From assembly GCF_016741775.1 (NCBI RefSeq), contig NZ_JAERRK010000010.1:1-64000 (forward strand): 64,000 nt of DNA, in the 5' to 3' direction. The position numbers and the translations under genes are program-made. The notes below the pieces were generated by a model. The model worked only from the letters and a program-made list of their open reading frames with translations. It did no database searches and was not told the DNA's origin. The number at the start of each line of letters is the position of its first letter. The first letter of the stretch is position 1. Positions 24,405 to 33,277 of the stretch are shown here, one piece after another. Source of the stretch: Streptomyces actinomycinicus (GTDB lineage Bacteria > Actinomycetota > Actinomycetes > Streptomycetales > Streptomycetaceae).

Positions 24405-26546
24405 GTGACCGGTGCGGCTGACCCGGCCGGCTCCACCGAGGAGCTGGACGGCGTCTTCGCGGAGACGGTGCGCCGCACCGGCGCGTCCATCGGCGCGCTG
24501 TTCCTGCTCACAGCGGACGAGCAACTGCTGCGGCTGGCGGCGGTGAGCGGGGTGCCGGCCTCGCTCACCACACCGTGGACGCGGGTCCCGGTGGCCGCGC
24601 CCGCGCCGGTCGCGGACGCGGTCCGCGAGGAGCGCCTGGTGTGGCTGGGCAGTCAGGAGGAGCTGGTCCGTACCTATCCGCGTACGGCGATGGCGCTGCC
24701 GTACCCCTGTGCGATGGTCGCCGCGCCCGTCACCGGTGTCCGCCGGTGGGGCGCTCTGCTGCTGATGTGGCCGGCCGCCCGTCCGCCCCACATGACGCGG
24801 CGGGAGCAGGGCCATGTCATGACGCAGTGCCGGCAGCTCGCCCGGCTCCTCGAGGACGCAGCCGAGCACGGCCAGGCCCCGCCGGCCGGCGAGGAGCCAC
24901 GGGTCGTGGCCGCCGGAACCGTCCGCCCGCCCGTGGCCCCGGCGCTGGCCGCCGCCGACTTCGCCGAACGGCTGCCCGGCGGCAGTTGCGGCCTGGACCT
25001 GGAGGGCCGCATCACCTACGTCAGCGCCGGGGCCTGTGACCTGCTGGGCCTCGACGCCGGCCGGCTGCTGGGCACGCGTCCGTGGCAGTCCCTGCGCTGG
25101 CTGGACGATCCCGCCTACGAGGAGCGCTACCGGGCCGCGGTGATCAGCCGTGAGCCCGTGTCGTACACGGTGCACCGCCCGCCGGACCAGTGGCTGGATT
25201 TCCATCTCTTTCCCGATGCCAGCGGTATCAGCGTCCGTATCGTTCCCCGCGGCGCCCCGGGGATGCCCACGCCGGCGCCCCGCCGGGCCGCGCCGGCCGC
25301 CGCCCCGGCAGGCGCGGGCCGGCTCTACCAGCTGCTGCATCTCGCCGCCGGGCTGACCGAGGTCGTCGGGGAACAGGACGTCGTCGACCTGATCGCCGAC
25401 CAGGTGATGCCCGCCTTCGACGCGCAGGGGCTGGTCCTCTCCGCCGCCGAGGCCGGCCGGCTGCGGATCACCGGCCACCGCGGCTATCCGGCCGACAGCA
25501 TCGAGCGTCTCGACGGCCTGCCCCTGGACACCGGGTTCACCCCCGCCGGCCGGGTGCTCAGCAGCGGCGTCCCCGCGTTCTTCGCCGACCCGGAGGAGAT
25601 GCGGCGCGTGCACCCCGATGCCGCTCCGGCCAGCGGCAAGCAGGCCTGGGCCTTCCTGCCGCTGATCATCTCCGGCCGGCCCGTCGGCTGCTGCGTGCTG
25701 TCCTACGACAGCCCGCACGAGTTCCCGGCCGAGGAGCGCGCGGTGCTGACCTCGCTGGCCGGTCTCATCGCCCAGGCCCTGGACCGGGCCCGGCTGTACG
25801 ACACCAAGCACGAGCTGGCCCACGGCCTGCAGCAGACGCTGCTGCCGCGCAGCCTGCCGGCCGTGGCCGGACTGCGGGTGGCCGCCCGCTACCTGCCCGC
25901 GACCCGGGGCATGGACATCGGCGGGGACTTCTACGACCTGATCCGCCTCGGTGACAGCGCCGCCGTAGCCGTCATCGGCGACGTGCAGGGGCACAACGTC
26001 GCCGCCGCGGCGCTGATGGGCCAGGTCCGCACCGGCGTGCACGCCCACGCGACCACCGGCTCGACCCCGGACCGGATCCTCACCGACACCAACAGGCTGC
26101 TGGCCGACCTCGGCCCGGACCTGTTCACGAGCTGCTTCTGCGGCCACTTCGACCTCGCGCTGCGGCGCGCCACCCTCGCCAGCGCGGGCCATCCGCCGCC
26201 CCTCCTGCGCCTCGCGCCGGGCGACGCACGCCCCGTCGACGTTCCGCCGGGCCCGCTCCTCGGCATCGATCCCGAGGCCGAGTTCCCCGTGACCGAGATC
26301 CCGCTCACGCCGGGGGCGCTGTTCGTCTTCTACACCGACGGCCTCATCGAGCGTCCCGGCGCGGACCTGGAGGAGTCGATGGCCGACCTCGCCCACCGCC
26401 TCGCCGGAGCCGACACCGAAGACCTGGACCTGCTCACCGACACCCTGCTGGAACAGGCCGGCTCGGCGGCCCAGCGCACCGACGACATCGCGCTCCTGCT
26501 CCTCCAGACCCTGACACTGCCCTCAGTCCCCCGGGGCGGCGCGTGA
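24405..26546 (+). CDS. PP2C (SpoIIE/RsbU-type) phosphatase with GAF-PAS-GAF sensors
   Basis: This is a 713-residue soluble regulator. Residues about 10-150 look like a GAF domain, 185-275 a PAS domain (CGLDLEGRITYVSAGACDLL), 305-465 a second GAF domain and 490-700 the SpoIIE/PP2C phosphatase. Metal-binding motifs are MDIGGDFYDL, VIGDVQGHN and FYTDGLIERPG, followed by the terminal DDIALLLL. Such enzymes dephosphorylate anti-anti-sigma (STAS) proteins to release sigma factors after a signal. No STAS or anti-sigma gene is adjacent, so its target is elsewhere. GTG 24405 has GGAGGTGG upstream. Confidence 0.9.
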   Translation: MTGAADPAGSTEELDGVFAETVRRTGASIGALFLLTADEQLLRLAAVSGVPASLTTPWTRVPVAAPAPVADAVREERLVWLGSQEELVRTYPRTAMALPYPCAMVAAPVTGVRRWGALLLMWPAARPPHMTRREQGHVMTQCRQLARLLEDAAEHGQAPPAGEEPRVVAAGTVRPPVAPALAAADFAERLPGGSCGLDLEGRITYVSAGACDLLGLDAGRLLGTRPWQSLRWLDDPAYEERYRAAVISREPVSYTVHRPPDQWLDFHLFPDASGISVRIVPRGAPGMPTPAPRRAAPAAAPAGAGRLYQLLHLAAGLTEVVGEQDVVDLIADQVMPAFDAQGLVLSAAEAGRLRITGHRGYPADSIERLDGLPLDTGFTPAGRVLSSGVPAFFADPEEMRRVHPDAAPASGKQAWAFLPLIISGRPVGCCVLSYDSPHEFPAEERAVLTSLAGLIAQALDRARLYDTKHELAHGLQQTLLPRSLPAVAGLRVAARYLPATRGMDIGGDFYDLIRLGDSAAVAVIGDVQGHNVAAAALMGQVRTGVHAHATTGSTPDRILTDTNRLLADLGPDLFTSCFCGHFDLALRRATLASAGHPPPLLRLAPGDARPVDVPPGPLLGIDPEAEFPVTEIPLTPGALFVFYTDGLIERPGADLEESMADLAHRLAGADTEDLDLLTDTLLEQAGSAAQRTDDIALLLLQTLTLPSVPRGGA

Positions 26547-26938
26547 CGCCGGTCCGGCTGGAAGGTGAGAAGGACGACGAGGCCGGCCGGCCGTGATCAG
26601 GATCGGCTCCTCCGGAGGGCGCGTTCGACCGGGCCCGGCGGGTCGCCGCACACGCCCGCCGCACCCGTCGTCGGACCGTGCTGCCCGTGGGTGACACAGC
26701 GGGCGGCCCGGCCCAGGCGGACGGGGCTGTGAGCAACCCCACGCGGGCTCCAACTCGCTTACCCGCGGGGGTGTTTCGTGGCCCTCGGCACCCGGCCGGC
26801 GAAGTGGCGGCGACGCCTTCCCCGTCCCGTCTGCCACGATGGTCGACGCCCTGACCAGGCGGCCCGGCCGTGCAGCGCAGCCGGACCGACGGGATCCGCC
26901 GGTCACTCCCGCTCCGCCTGGTTGTCGAGTACCCCGCA
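26547..26938. other. 392-bp intergenic region before the MFS gene
   Basis: It lies between the co-directional PP2C and MFS genes. It contains the inverted repeat at 26736-26772. Reading frames here have skewed Arg/Pro composition and look non-coding. The MFS start is uncertain, so the last 70 bases could be coding. Confidence 0.45.
26736..26772. terminator. Inverted repeat upstream of MFS gene
   Basis: ACCCC-A-CGCGGG (26736-26747) pairs with CCCGCG-GGGGT (26762-26772... end) with one bulged A and a 14-nt loop. It could terminate the PP2C transcript or be an operator for the exporter. Confidence 0.4.
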
Positions 26939-28273
26939 GTGTCCTCTTCCTCTGCCCTGCCCACTTCCGTGCCCGGTACCGCCCCGGCCTCCCGTTCGCC
27001 GTGGCGGTCCTTGCGGTACCGCAGCATGCGCTGGTGGTCGGCCGCGAACCTCCTCTCCAACGCCGGCACCTGGATGCAGCTCACGGTGCAGAACCTGCTG
27101 GTGCTGCACATCACCGGTTCCGCGGCGGCGACCGGCCTGTCGATGTCCGTCCAGGCCGCGCCCGCGCTCTTCGTGAGCCTGCTCGGCGGCGCGGCCGTGG
27201 ACCGCTGGCCCCGGAAGCTGACGGTCGCCGTGAGCCAGGCCCTGCTCGGCGCGGTCGCCTTCACGACGGCGCTGCTCGTGGCGCTGGACCGGATCGACAT
27301 GACGGCACTGCTGGTGCTGGCCGCCGTGACCGGCGTCATCGCCACCGTCGACGGACCGGCGTGCGCGCTGCTCGGCAACGATCTCGTGCCCGTGGACGAC
27401 GTGCCGTCCGCGATCGGCGTGGGCGCGCTGGTGCACAGCGCGGGACGGCTGGCCGGCACCGCCCTGGCCGGAGTGACCGTCGGCTTCCTCGGCACCTTTG
27501 CCGCGTACGCCGCCAACGGGCTGTCGTTCCTGTTCGTGGCCTCGGTCGTCCCGTTCCTGCGGCCGGCCCCCGGGGCCGCCGAGGCGGCGCCGGCCGGGCC
27601 GCGGGCCGTCCCTGCGCGCACGGAGCTGAGCGTGCGGGAGGGCCTGGCCTTCTTCGCGCGCCGGCCCCGCCTGGTGGCCCTGGCCGGCATCACCGGAATC
27701 AGCTCGGTCTTCGGCCGCAACTACGGCCTGACCCTGGCCGTCCTCGTCACCGGGCCGCTGGCCGGTGGTGCCGGGGCGTTCGGCACGGTCTCCACGGTGC
27801 TGGCCGTGGGCGGCATCCTCGGTGCGGTCCTCGGCGCCCGGCTGCGCAAGCCGTCCGTGCGGACCGTGGGGCTGCTGGCCGCGGCGGGAGCGCTGCTCCA
27901 GGTGGTGGCGGGTCTGTCGCCGTCGCTGGCGGTGCTGCTGGTGCTGGTGCTGCCGATGGCCGTCGTGGAGTCCGTCTCGGACACCGCCGGTACGGCCGTG
28001 CTGCAGACCGATCCGCCTCCGCACCTGCGCGGCCGGGTGCTCGGTGTGTGGAGCAGCATCGGCACGGTGTGGAGCCTCGGCGGGCCGCCGCTGCTGGGCC
28101 TGCTCATGGAGTGGGCCGGGGCGCGCGGCGCCCTGGTCGCCGGCGGACTGCTCATCGCCGGGTCGATCGGCGCGGGCCTGCTGACCCGCCGCCGCGGCGC
28201 GCCGGTGCCGCTGACGCTGACCGCGAAGGACGGCGACGTGACCGGCCGCGAGGCACTGGGCACGGCGGCCTGA
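26939..28273 (+). CDS. MFS transporter (EntS-like)
   Basis: The roughly 444-residue membrane protein has about 12 hydrophobic segments and the layout of the EntS/MFS_3 exporter group: LLSNAGTWMQLTVQNLLVLHITGSA in the first helices, then the cytoplasmic GGAAVDRWPRKLTV loop (motif A-like D-R-x-x-R-K) and PPHLRGRVLGVWSS in the second half. Such proteins export siderophores or small drugs by proton antiport. GTG 26939 is a guess; an in-frame start at 26870 is possible. No adjacent biosynthetic gene shows the substrate. Confidence 0.85.
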   Translation: MSSSSALPTSVPGTAPASRSPWRSLRYRSMRWWSAANLLSNAGTWMQLTVQNLLVLHITGSAAATGLSMSVQAAPALFVSLLGGAAVDRWPRKLTVAVSQALLGAVAFTTALLVALDRIDMTALLVLAAVTGVIATVDGPACALLGNDLVPVDDVPSAIGVGALVHSAGRLAGTALAGVTVGFLGTFAAYAANGLSFLFVASVVPFLRPAPGAAEAAPAGPRAVPARTELSVREGLAFFARRPRLVALAGITGISSVFGRNYGLTLAVLVTGPLAGGAGAFGTVSTVLAVGGILGAVLGARLRKPSVRTVGLLAAAGALLQVVAGLSPSLAVLLVLVLPMAVVESVSDTAGTAVLQTDPPPHLRGRVLGVWSSIGTVWSLGGPPLLGLLMEWAGARGALVAGGLLIAGSIGAGLLTRRRGAPVPLTLTAKDGDVTGREALGTAA

Positions 28274-28313
28274 GGGGCCGCCCACGGGCCCTGGCGGGTC
28301 CGCACGCGGGCGG

Positions 28314-29045
28314 TCAGTCGTGACGGCCGGGCAGGTGGTACACGTGGAACGCCTGCCCGATCACCGGCTGGGCGACGTTGCGCACGCGGACGCCCCCGCT
28401 GGTCATGCCGTGCTCGGTGCCGGCGTGTGCGTGGCCGTGCACGGCGAGGTCGGCGCCGCCGGTGTCGATCGCCTCCGCCAGCAGATAGCTGCCGAGGAAC
28501 GGGTAGATCTCCAGCGGTTCTCCGGCCAGGGTGTCCGGCACCGGTGAGAAGTGGGTCAGGGCGATCCGTACGTCGCAGCCCGCCCGCTCCAGGTCCTTCA
28601 GGGCGTGGTGCAGCCCGTCGGCGCGCCGGCGGCTGTAGCGGACGAACTCCTTCATGAGCGGTTCCCCGAACTCCCCGGCGCAGCGTCCGACGAAGCCGCC
28701 GCCGAAGCCCTTGGTCCCGGCGACCCCGATCCGGGCGCCGTCGGCGCCGACGACCGCGGACTCCCCTTCGAGGACGTGCGCGCCGGCGTCCCGGAGGATC
28801 GCCGTGACCTCCTCGGGCCGCTCGTCGTGGTGGTCGTGGTTGCCGAGCACGGCGACGACGGGCACCCCGAGATCCTTGATCTCCCGGGCGACGACGGCCG
28901 CCTCCTCGGGTGTGCCGTGCCGGGTGAGGTCGCCGGCGAGCAGCAGGACGTCGGCGCATCCGGGCAGTGTCTCGAAGGAGGGGCGGAGCCTTCCCTGGCT
29001 CTCCGGGCCCATGTGGATGTCCCCGACGGCCGCGACGCGGATCAT
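28314..29045 (-). CDS. Calcineurin-like metallophosphoesterase
   Basis: The 243-residue protein carries all blocks of the dinuclear metallophosphatase fold: AVGDIHMGP, LLLAGDLTRHG, AVLGNHDHHDE, ALTHFSP and VHGHAHAGTE. Members hydrolyse phosphomonoesters or diesters, including cyclic nucleotides; the exact substrate is open. The ATG at 29045 overlaps the stop of the upstream BON-domain gene by four bases (ATGA), so the trio 30003-28314 is an operon. Confidence 0.92.
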   Translation of the reverse strand: MIRVAAVGDIHMGPESQGRLRPSFETLPGCADVLLLAGDLTRHGTPEEAAVVAREIKDLGVPVVAVLGNHDHHDERPEEVTAILRDAGAHVLEGESAVVGADGARIGVAGTKGFGGGFVGRCAGEFGEPLMKEFVRYSRRRADGLHHALKDLERAGCDVRIALTHFSPVPDTLAGEPLEIYPFLGSYLLAEAIDTGGADLAVHGHAHAGTEHGMTSGGVRVRNVAQPVIGQAFHVYHLPGRHD

Positions 29046-29320
29046 GTCAGGTCCTCCCCGTGGTCGGGCGACGAGGTGCCGGCGACGAGCAGGTCGGAGT
29101 GGACCGGGTGCCCGGCCAGCTCCTCGCGGGCCAGCCGCAGGATCTCGTTGCGGCACTGGGTGGACGGCACGGTGCCGGTGAGCAGGACGGCGTCGCCGCG
29201 CATCTCGAGCCGTACTCCGAGTTCTCCGAGGTCTCCGGAGGCCAGGTGTTCGGCGAGGTGGGCGACGCGGTAGTCCAGGTTCCCTGCCGCCTGCGGGGGC
29301 GGCGGACTGGTGTCGGTCAT
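29042..29320 (-). CDS. Small BON-domain-like protein
   Basis: The 92-residue product resembles a single BON (OsmY-type) domain: DYRVAHLAEHLASGDLGELGVRLEMRG followed by VLLTGTVPSTQCRNEILRLARE, the alternating helix and GxV-strand pattern. There is no signal peptide, unlike periplasmic BON proteins. It is coupled on both sides by ATGA overlaps, to the nucleotidyltransferase upstream and the phosphoesterase downstream. Function unknown; BON domains often bind phospholipid or other proteins. Confidence 0.75.
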   Translation of the reverse strand: MTDTSPPPPQAAGNLDYRVAHLAEHLASGDLGELGVRLEMRGDAVLLTGTVPSTQCRNEILRLAREELAGHPVHSDLLVAGTSSPDHGEDLT

Positions 29321-30003
29321 GGCTGCCCCTCCTGGGCGTCGATCACGTTCAGCCGTTCGAGGAGGAAGAGGAAGGCGGCGGCCATGGGCTGGTCGCCGCA
29401 GGTGCTGCGGACCACGTCCCAGTCGACCTTCTCGCGGACGGCGCGGGCCACCGGCAGGACCGATCCGAAGTCGCAGTAGTGCTCGGAGAAGGCACTGATC
29501 AGGCTGCGGATCAGGTCGGTCGGGCAGAGCACCGGCATGAGGACCGAGTCGACCGGCAGCACGTGCGCCCGGTCGAGCATGTCCTCGGTGACGGGCTGGT
29601 GCGCGAGGGCGAAGATGATGTCGACGTTCTGCCCGTGGCAGGTGGTCTTCAGCAGCCAGTCCTCGGGCGGGGTACGCACGGCGAGGCCGGCCTCGCGCAG
29701 GGCTCCGGCCACCGCCTCGGCGTCGTCGGGCAGGATGGCGAAGTCGGCGTCGTGCTGGAGGTAGCGGCTGCCGCCGTGGGCGTAGACGGCCACGCTTCCC
29801 GCGAGCGCGAAGGGGTGGCCCGCCCGCTTGAGGAGGGCACCGATCTGCTTGGTCGCCTCCAGGATGGCCTGGCTGCGGTCCTGCGGGAGGTCCGCCGGCC
29901 CGGGAGCGGGCGGGTCCGCAGGCTCCGGTGCGTCCTCGGCGAGGCGGAGTCCGGTGATCTCCGGTCGCCGGGTGGACGTGGACTCCTCCCCGTTCTGCGT
30001 CAT
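29317..30003 (-). CDS. Nucleotidyltransferase-fold protein
   Basis: The 228-residue protein has a Pol-beta-type nucleotidyltransferase core: FALAGSVAVYAHGGSRYLQ followed by HDADFAI (G-S then D-x-D), and NVDIIFAL as the third carboxylate strand. The first 50 residues are polar and likely flexible. It may transfer a nucleotide to protein, RNA or a small molecule, or be an antitoxin-like MNT protein; neither can be chosen. ATG 30003 has GGAGAGG just upstream. It is first in the three-gene operon with the BON and phosphoesterase genes. Confidence 0.78.
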   Translation of the reverse strand: MTQNGEESTSTRRPEITGLRLAEDAPEPADPPAPGPADLPQDRSQAILEATKQIGALLKRAGHPFALAGSVAVYAHGGSRYLQHDADFAILPDDAEAVAGALREAGLAVRTPPEDWLLKTTCHGQNVDIIFALAHQPVTEDMLDRAHVLPVDSVLMPVLCPTDLIRSLISAFSEHYCDFGSVLPVARAVREKVDWDVVRSTCGDQPMAAAFLFLLERLNVIDAQEGQP

Positions 30004-30179
30004 GACCTCTCCATTCACGGCACCCTCCGCCCGGTCGGCTCCGGGGGTCGTACGGGTACCCGGCGCGCCGCCCGCGACACCGCGTCCGGGGAAAGGCCCG
30101 TACGACGTACACCGCTCCCCGCGGCATACCGCCCGACGGCGAGTGGCCGCCCGACCGGCCCGGGAGCACGCTGGTAGGC

Positions 30180-31328
30180 ATGGCACACCGGCTCGGGCTC
30201 GCGGGTCCGCGGCAACCGTGGCAGTCCACCCACGCTCTGCTGTTCCTGCCCGTCGCACTCATCGTGGTGATCACGGTCGTGGACCTGCGGACGCCCACCG
30301 ACATACACCTCGGGCCGGCCCTGGTGATCGCGCCCGCCCTCACCCCTTCCTTCGCCGGACCCAAGACCACGGCGGCCGTCGGGGCGCTCGCGGTGGCCGC
30401 TCAGGTCTTCATCGGCATCCACCACGGCGGGATCGGCACCACGAACCACATCGTGCAGATCATCACCCTCTCGGTGCTGGTCGTGCTCACCGTCCTGTAC
30501 AGCGCTCTGCGCGAACGCAGACAGGCCCAGCTGGCCCAGGTCCGCACGGTCGCCGAGGCCGCCCAGCACGTCCTGATGTGGCCGCTGCCCGAACAGATCG
30601 GCACGCTGCGGATCGCCTCGCTGTACCTGGCCGCGGAGGACGAGGCACAGATCGGCGGGGACCTGTACGCGACGACCCTGAGCGACGGCGCGGTACGCGT
30701 CCTGATCGGCGACGTCCGCGGGAAGGGCCTGCCCGCCATCGGCGAGGCGGCACTGCTGCTCGGCGCCTTCCGGGAGAGCGCTCCCCGGCACATCCCGCTG
30801 GGCGAGCTGGCCACCTCGCTGGACCAGAGCATCGGGCGCTACACGGCCGAGATGGACTCCCCGGAGGAGGCGGGCGAACGGTTCGCCACGGCGCTGCTCG
30901 TGGAGATCCCGGACAGTGACCCGGTCACCCGGATGACCAGCTGCGGCCACCCGCCGCCGCTGCTGCTGAGCCCCGGCCACGTCGTCACGGTCCCGAGCCT
31001 GCACCCGTCCCCGCCGCTCGGCGTGCTGCACGACACCGTCGAGCACACGCTGGACGTGTTCTCCTTCGAGCCGGGTGACACGCTGCTGCTGTACACGGAC
31101 GGGGTCGTGGAGGCCAGGGACGAGCGGGGCCGGTTCTACCCGCTGGCCGAACGGGTCGCGCGCTGGACCGAGGACAGTCCCGAGGCGCTGATGCACCACC
31201 TGCGGCGCGATCTGCTGGCCCACGTCGGCGGCCGGCTCGGGGACGACGCCGCCCTCATCGCACTGCACCGCACCCTCGGCGAGCGCCGCCGGCACCACGG
31301 CCGCGGTGACCTGTCCGGGCACGGCTGA
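30180..31328 (+). CDS. Membrane PP2C (SpoIIE-type) phosphatase
   Basis: The 382-residue protein has three or four N-terminal membrane helices (about 20-105: LLFLPVALIVVITVVDL, ALVIAPALTPSF, GALAVAAQVFIGI, IITLSVLVVLTVLYSAL), then a SpoIIE/PP2C domain. Metal sites are AQIGGDLYAT, VLIGDVRGKG and LLLYTDGVVEARD, and the protein has the terminal DDAALIAL. This is the common streptomycete family of membrane-tethered PP2C phosphatases without separate PAS or GAF sensing. Its target STAS protein is not nearby. It is divergent from the nucleotidyltransferase operon across 176 bp. Confidence 0.9.
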   Translation: MAHRLGLAGPRQPWQSTHALLFLPVALIVVITVVDLRTPTDIHLGPALVIAPALTPSFAGPKTTAAVGALAVAAQVFIGIHHGGIGTTNHIVQIITLSVLVVLTVLYSALRERRQAQLAQVRTVAEAAQHVLMWPLPEQIGTLRIASLYLAAEDEAQIGGDLYATTLSDGAVRVLIGDVRGKGLPAIGEAALLLGAFRESAPRHIPLGELATSLDQSIGRYTAEMDSPEEAGERFATALLVEIPDSDPVTRMTSCGHPPPLLLSPGHVVTVPSLHPSPPLGVLHDTVEHTLDVFSFEPGDTLLLYTDGVVEARDERGRFYPLAERVARWTEDSPEALMHHLRRDLLAHVGGRLGDDAALIALHRTLGERRRHHGRGDLSGHG

Positions 31329-31468
31329 GGACCGTACGGGCACGCCCGCGGAGCGAGGGCCGGGCCTCCGGCGTTCAACTGCGTTTGCGTCAATGTTCAG
31401 TCCGGAGGGTGGCCCGTCCCGCCGGGGCGTTGCGAGAATGCGCGGCGCCTCGACAACAGGGAGCCCCC

Positions 31469-32632
31469 GTGCGTCACTCGACCTCCGCACTCGGCGCCGC
31501 CCTCGGCGCGCTCGTACGACACCTGCCCCCGCCCGTACGGCACCCGTCCCGACGCGTACGGCACCCGTCCCCGCCCGTACGTTCCCTGCTCGCCGGCCTG
31601 GCCCTGCTTCCGGTGCTGGTCTCCCCCGTGGCCGCGCAGGCCGCGCCCGGCGGTCCCGCGCGGGCACGCTTCGACCTCCAGGCGCACCGCGGCGGCATCG
31701 GCATGACGACCGAGGAGTCCCTGGAGGGCTTCGGCAAGGCGCTGCGGCTCGGGGTGTCCACGCTGGAGCTGGACACCCACGTCACCAAGGACCTGAAGGT
31801 CGTCGTCCAGCACGACCGTCAGATCAGCGGCGTGAAGTGCATGGACACCGGCCCGGTGACCCCCGGCGACCCGATGTACCCGTACGTCGGCAAGTACGTC
31901 AAGGACCTGACCCTGGCTCAGCTCAGGACCCTGGACTGCGGCTACCGGCAACTGCCCGGGTTCCCCGAGCAGGAGGTCGTCAAGGGCTTCCGGATGGTGG
32001 AGCTGAAGGACGTCCTGAACCTGGTGAAGAGCTACCACGCCTGGGGGGTGAAGCTGAACATCGAGACCAAGGTGGAGGCGGGCGCGCCCGAACAGACCGC
32101 GCCGCGCGGGGTGTTCGTCCGCCGGGTGTACCAGGAGATCCACCGGTCGGGCATCGAGCGGCAGGTCACCATCCAGTCGTTCGACTGGGGTGCGCTGAAG
32201 CTGATGCACCGGCTGGCGCCGAAGTGGCCGCTGGTGGCGCTGACGAACTACGACTTCCTCCAGGTGGGCAAGCCCGGCGCGTCCCCGTGGCTGGGCGGGA
32301 TCGACGCGGACGACTACGACGGCGACTTCGTCCGGGCGGCCGCGACGCTGCCCGGTGTCGCCACCCTCTCCCCCAACTACGGTTTCCCGCAGAACGGCAA
32401 GGTCGGTGACCCCGGGTTCCGGTTCTACTCCGACGCGGCGATGGCCGAGGAGGCGCACGCCCGGGGCCTGAAGGTCGTCCCCTGGACCTGCGACGACCCG
32501 GCGACCGTGCGGGCGCTGATGGACATGGGCGTCGACGGCGTCATCACCGACTACCCGAACCACGTACGGCAGATCATGGCCGACCGCGGTATGCGGCTGC
32601 CGCGGCCGTACCACCCGCACGGCCGCGGCTGA
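31469..32632 (+). CDS. Secreted glycerophosphodiester phosphodiesterase
   Basis: The 387-residue precursor starts at GTG 31469 with AGGGAG upstream. An extended N-terminus with repeated V-R-H-P units (imperfect 24-bp DNA repeats around 31515-31590) precedes a hydrophobic segment ending VAAQAAPGG, where signal cleavage is likely. The GDPD barrel begins with DLQAHRGGIGMTTEESLEGF; the catalytic HRG and the LELDTHVTKDLKVVVQHD strand are present, and it ends GVDGVITDYPNHVRQI. It would release glycerol 3-phosphate from phosphodiesters outside the cell. The repeated N-region before the signal is unusual and may mean that translation starts later. Confidence 0.88.
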   Translation: MRHSTSALGAALGALVRHLPPPVRHPSRRVRHPSPPVRSLLAGLALLPVLVSPVAAQAAPGGPARARFDLQAHRGGIGMTTEESLEGFGKALRLGVSTLELDTHVTKDLKVVVQHDRQISGVKCMDTGPVTPGDPMYPYVGKYVKDLTLAQLRTLDCGYRQLPGFPEQEVVKGFRMVELKDVLNLVKSYHAWGVKLNIETKVEAGAPEQTAPRGVFVRRVYQEIHRSGIERQVTIQSFDWGALKLMHRLAPKWPLVALTNYDFLQVGKPGASPWLGGIDADDYDGDFVRAAATLPGVATLSPNYGFPQNGKVGDPGFRFYSDAAMAEEAHARGLKVVPWTCDDPATVRALMDMGVDGVITDYPNHVRQIMADRGMRLPRPYHPHGRG

Positions 32633-32666
32633 GCGGGGCCGACGGCCCGCGTCCCGACCCGCCGCC

Positions 32667-32734
32667 GAGCGGACCGGCGGCGTGCGTCCCGCCCCGCCGT
32701 GGCTGAGCGGACCGACGGCGTGCGTCCCGCCCCG
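32667..32734. repeat. 30-bp direct repeat downstream of GDPD gene
   Basis: A 30-bp unit starting GAGCGGACCG and ending CCCGCCCCG occurs at 32667-32696 and 32705-32734 with one difference. The second copy forms the left arm of the terminator hairpin. Confidence 0.8.
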
Positions 32735-32760
32735 AATGGGGCGGGGCGGGACCGCACGCC
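32717..32760. terminator. Strong hairpin between convergent genes
   Basis: GGCGTGCG and TCCCGCCCC on the left pair with GGGGCGGGG/CGGGA and CGCACGCC on the right around a GAAT loop, with small internal mismatches. It is located between the convergent GDPD and small secreted-protein genes. Confidence 0.75.
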
Positions 32761-32776
32761 CGTGGGGGGGCCGGCG

Positions 32777-33277
32777 TCAGCCGGCCGGCTTCAGGTCGGT
32801 GATCTTCAGGGTCTTCAGGTCGGACTGCACGTCGATCCGGCTGACCTGGGCGTGCGGCCCGTCACCCCAGGTGAGGGTGACCCTGCTGGTGGCGTGGCCC
32901 ATGCCTGAACCGGTGTACGCCACCTTCCACTTCACCGGCACGTTCTGCGCGAACAGGATGCCGTCGGCGTGCTGCTTCTTCTCGAACGCGGCGACCTTCT
33001 TCTGGGCGGCGCCGGAGAGGTAGAAGCCGCGCAGGGCCTTCTTGGCGGCAGCGGCGCCGGGGTCGTCGGTGGCCCAGACGGAGTCGATGTAGGCGCCGTA
33101 GAAGTCGGCCACGTGCTGGGTGACGTTGCGCGGGTCGCCCTGGGCCGACGACACGGCGGCGGCGCGGGTGGTGTGGTCGGCGGAGGCCCCCGCGAGGGCG
33201 GGCGTGACGGCGGCCAGGGAGAGGCCGGCGGTGAGGGCCGCGGCGGTGAAGAGGGTCTTGCGGCTACGGACGGACAT
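32777..33277 (-). CDS. Small secreted protein of unknown function
   Basis: The 166-residue product has a clear signal peptide (LFTAAALTAGLSLAAVTPALAGA). The mature part starts with a short polar stretch, then VADFYGAYIDSVWATDDPGAAAA and a mixed alpha/beta body with WKVAYTGSGMGHATSRVTLTWG. It resembles a conserved streptomycete secreted protein of no assigned role; the shape (helix followed by a curved sheet) recalls NTF2/SnoaL-like folds, which is only an impression. ATG 33277 is chosen because GGGGGA lies nine bases upstream; an ATG at 33286 is also in frame. Confidence 0.8.
   Translation of the reverse strand: MSVRSRKTLFTAAALTAGLSLAAVTPALAGASADHTTRAAAVSSAQGDPRNVTQHVADFYGAYIDSVWATDDPGAAAAKKALRGFYLSGAAQKKVAAFEKKQHADGILFAQNVPVKWKVAYTGSGMGHATSRVTLTWGDGPHAQVSRIDVQSDLKTLKITDLKPAG

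Noticed and set aside
23475..26396. 973-codon minus-strand frame
   Set aside because: Antisense to the aldo/keto reductase and PP2C genes; the composition is shadow-like.
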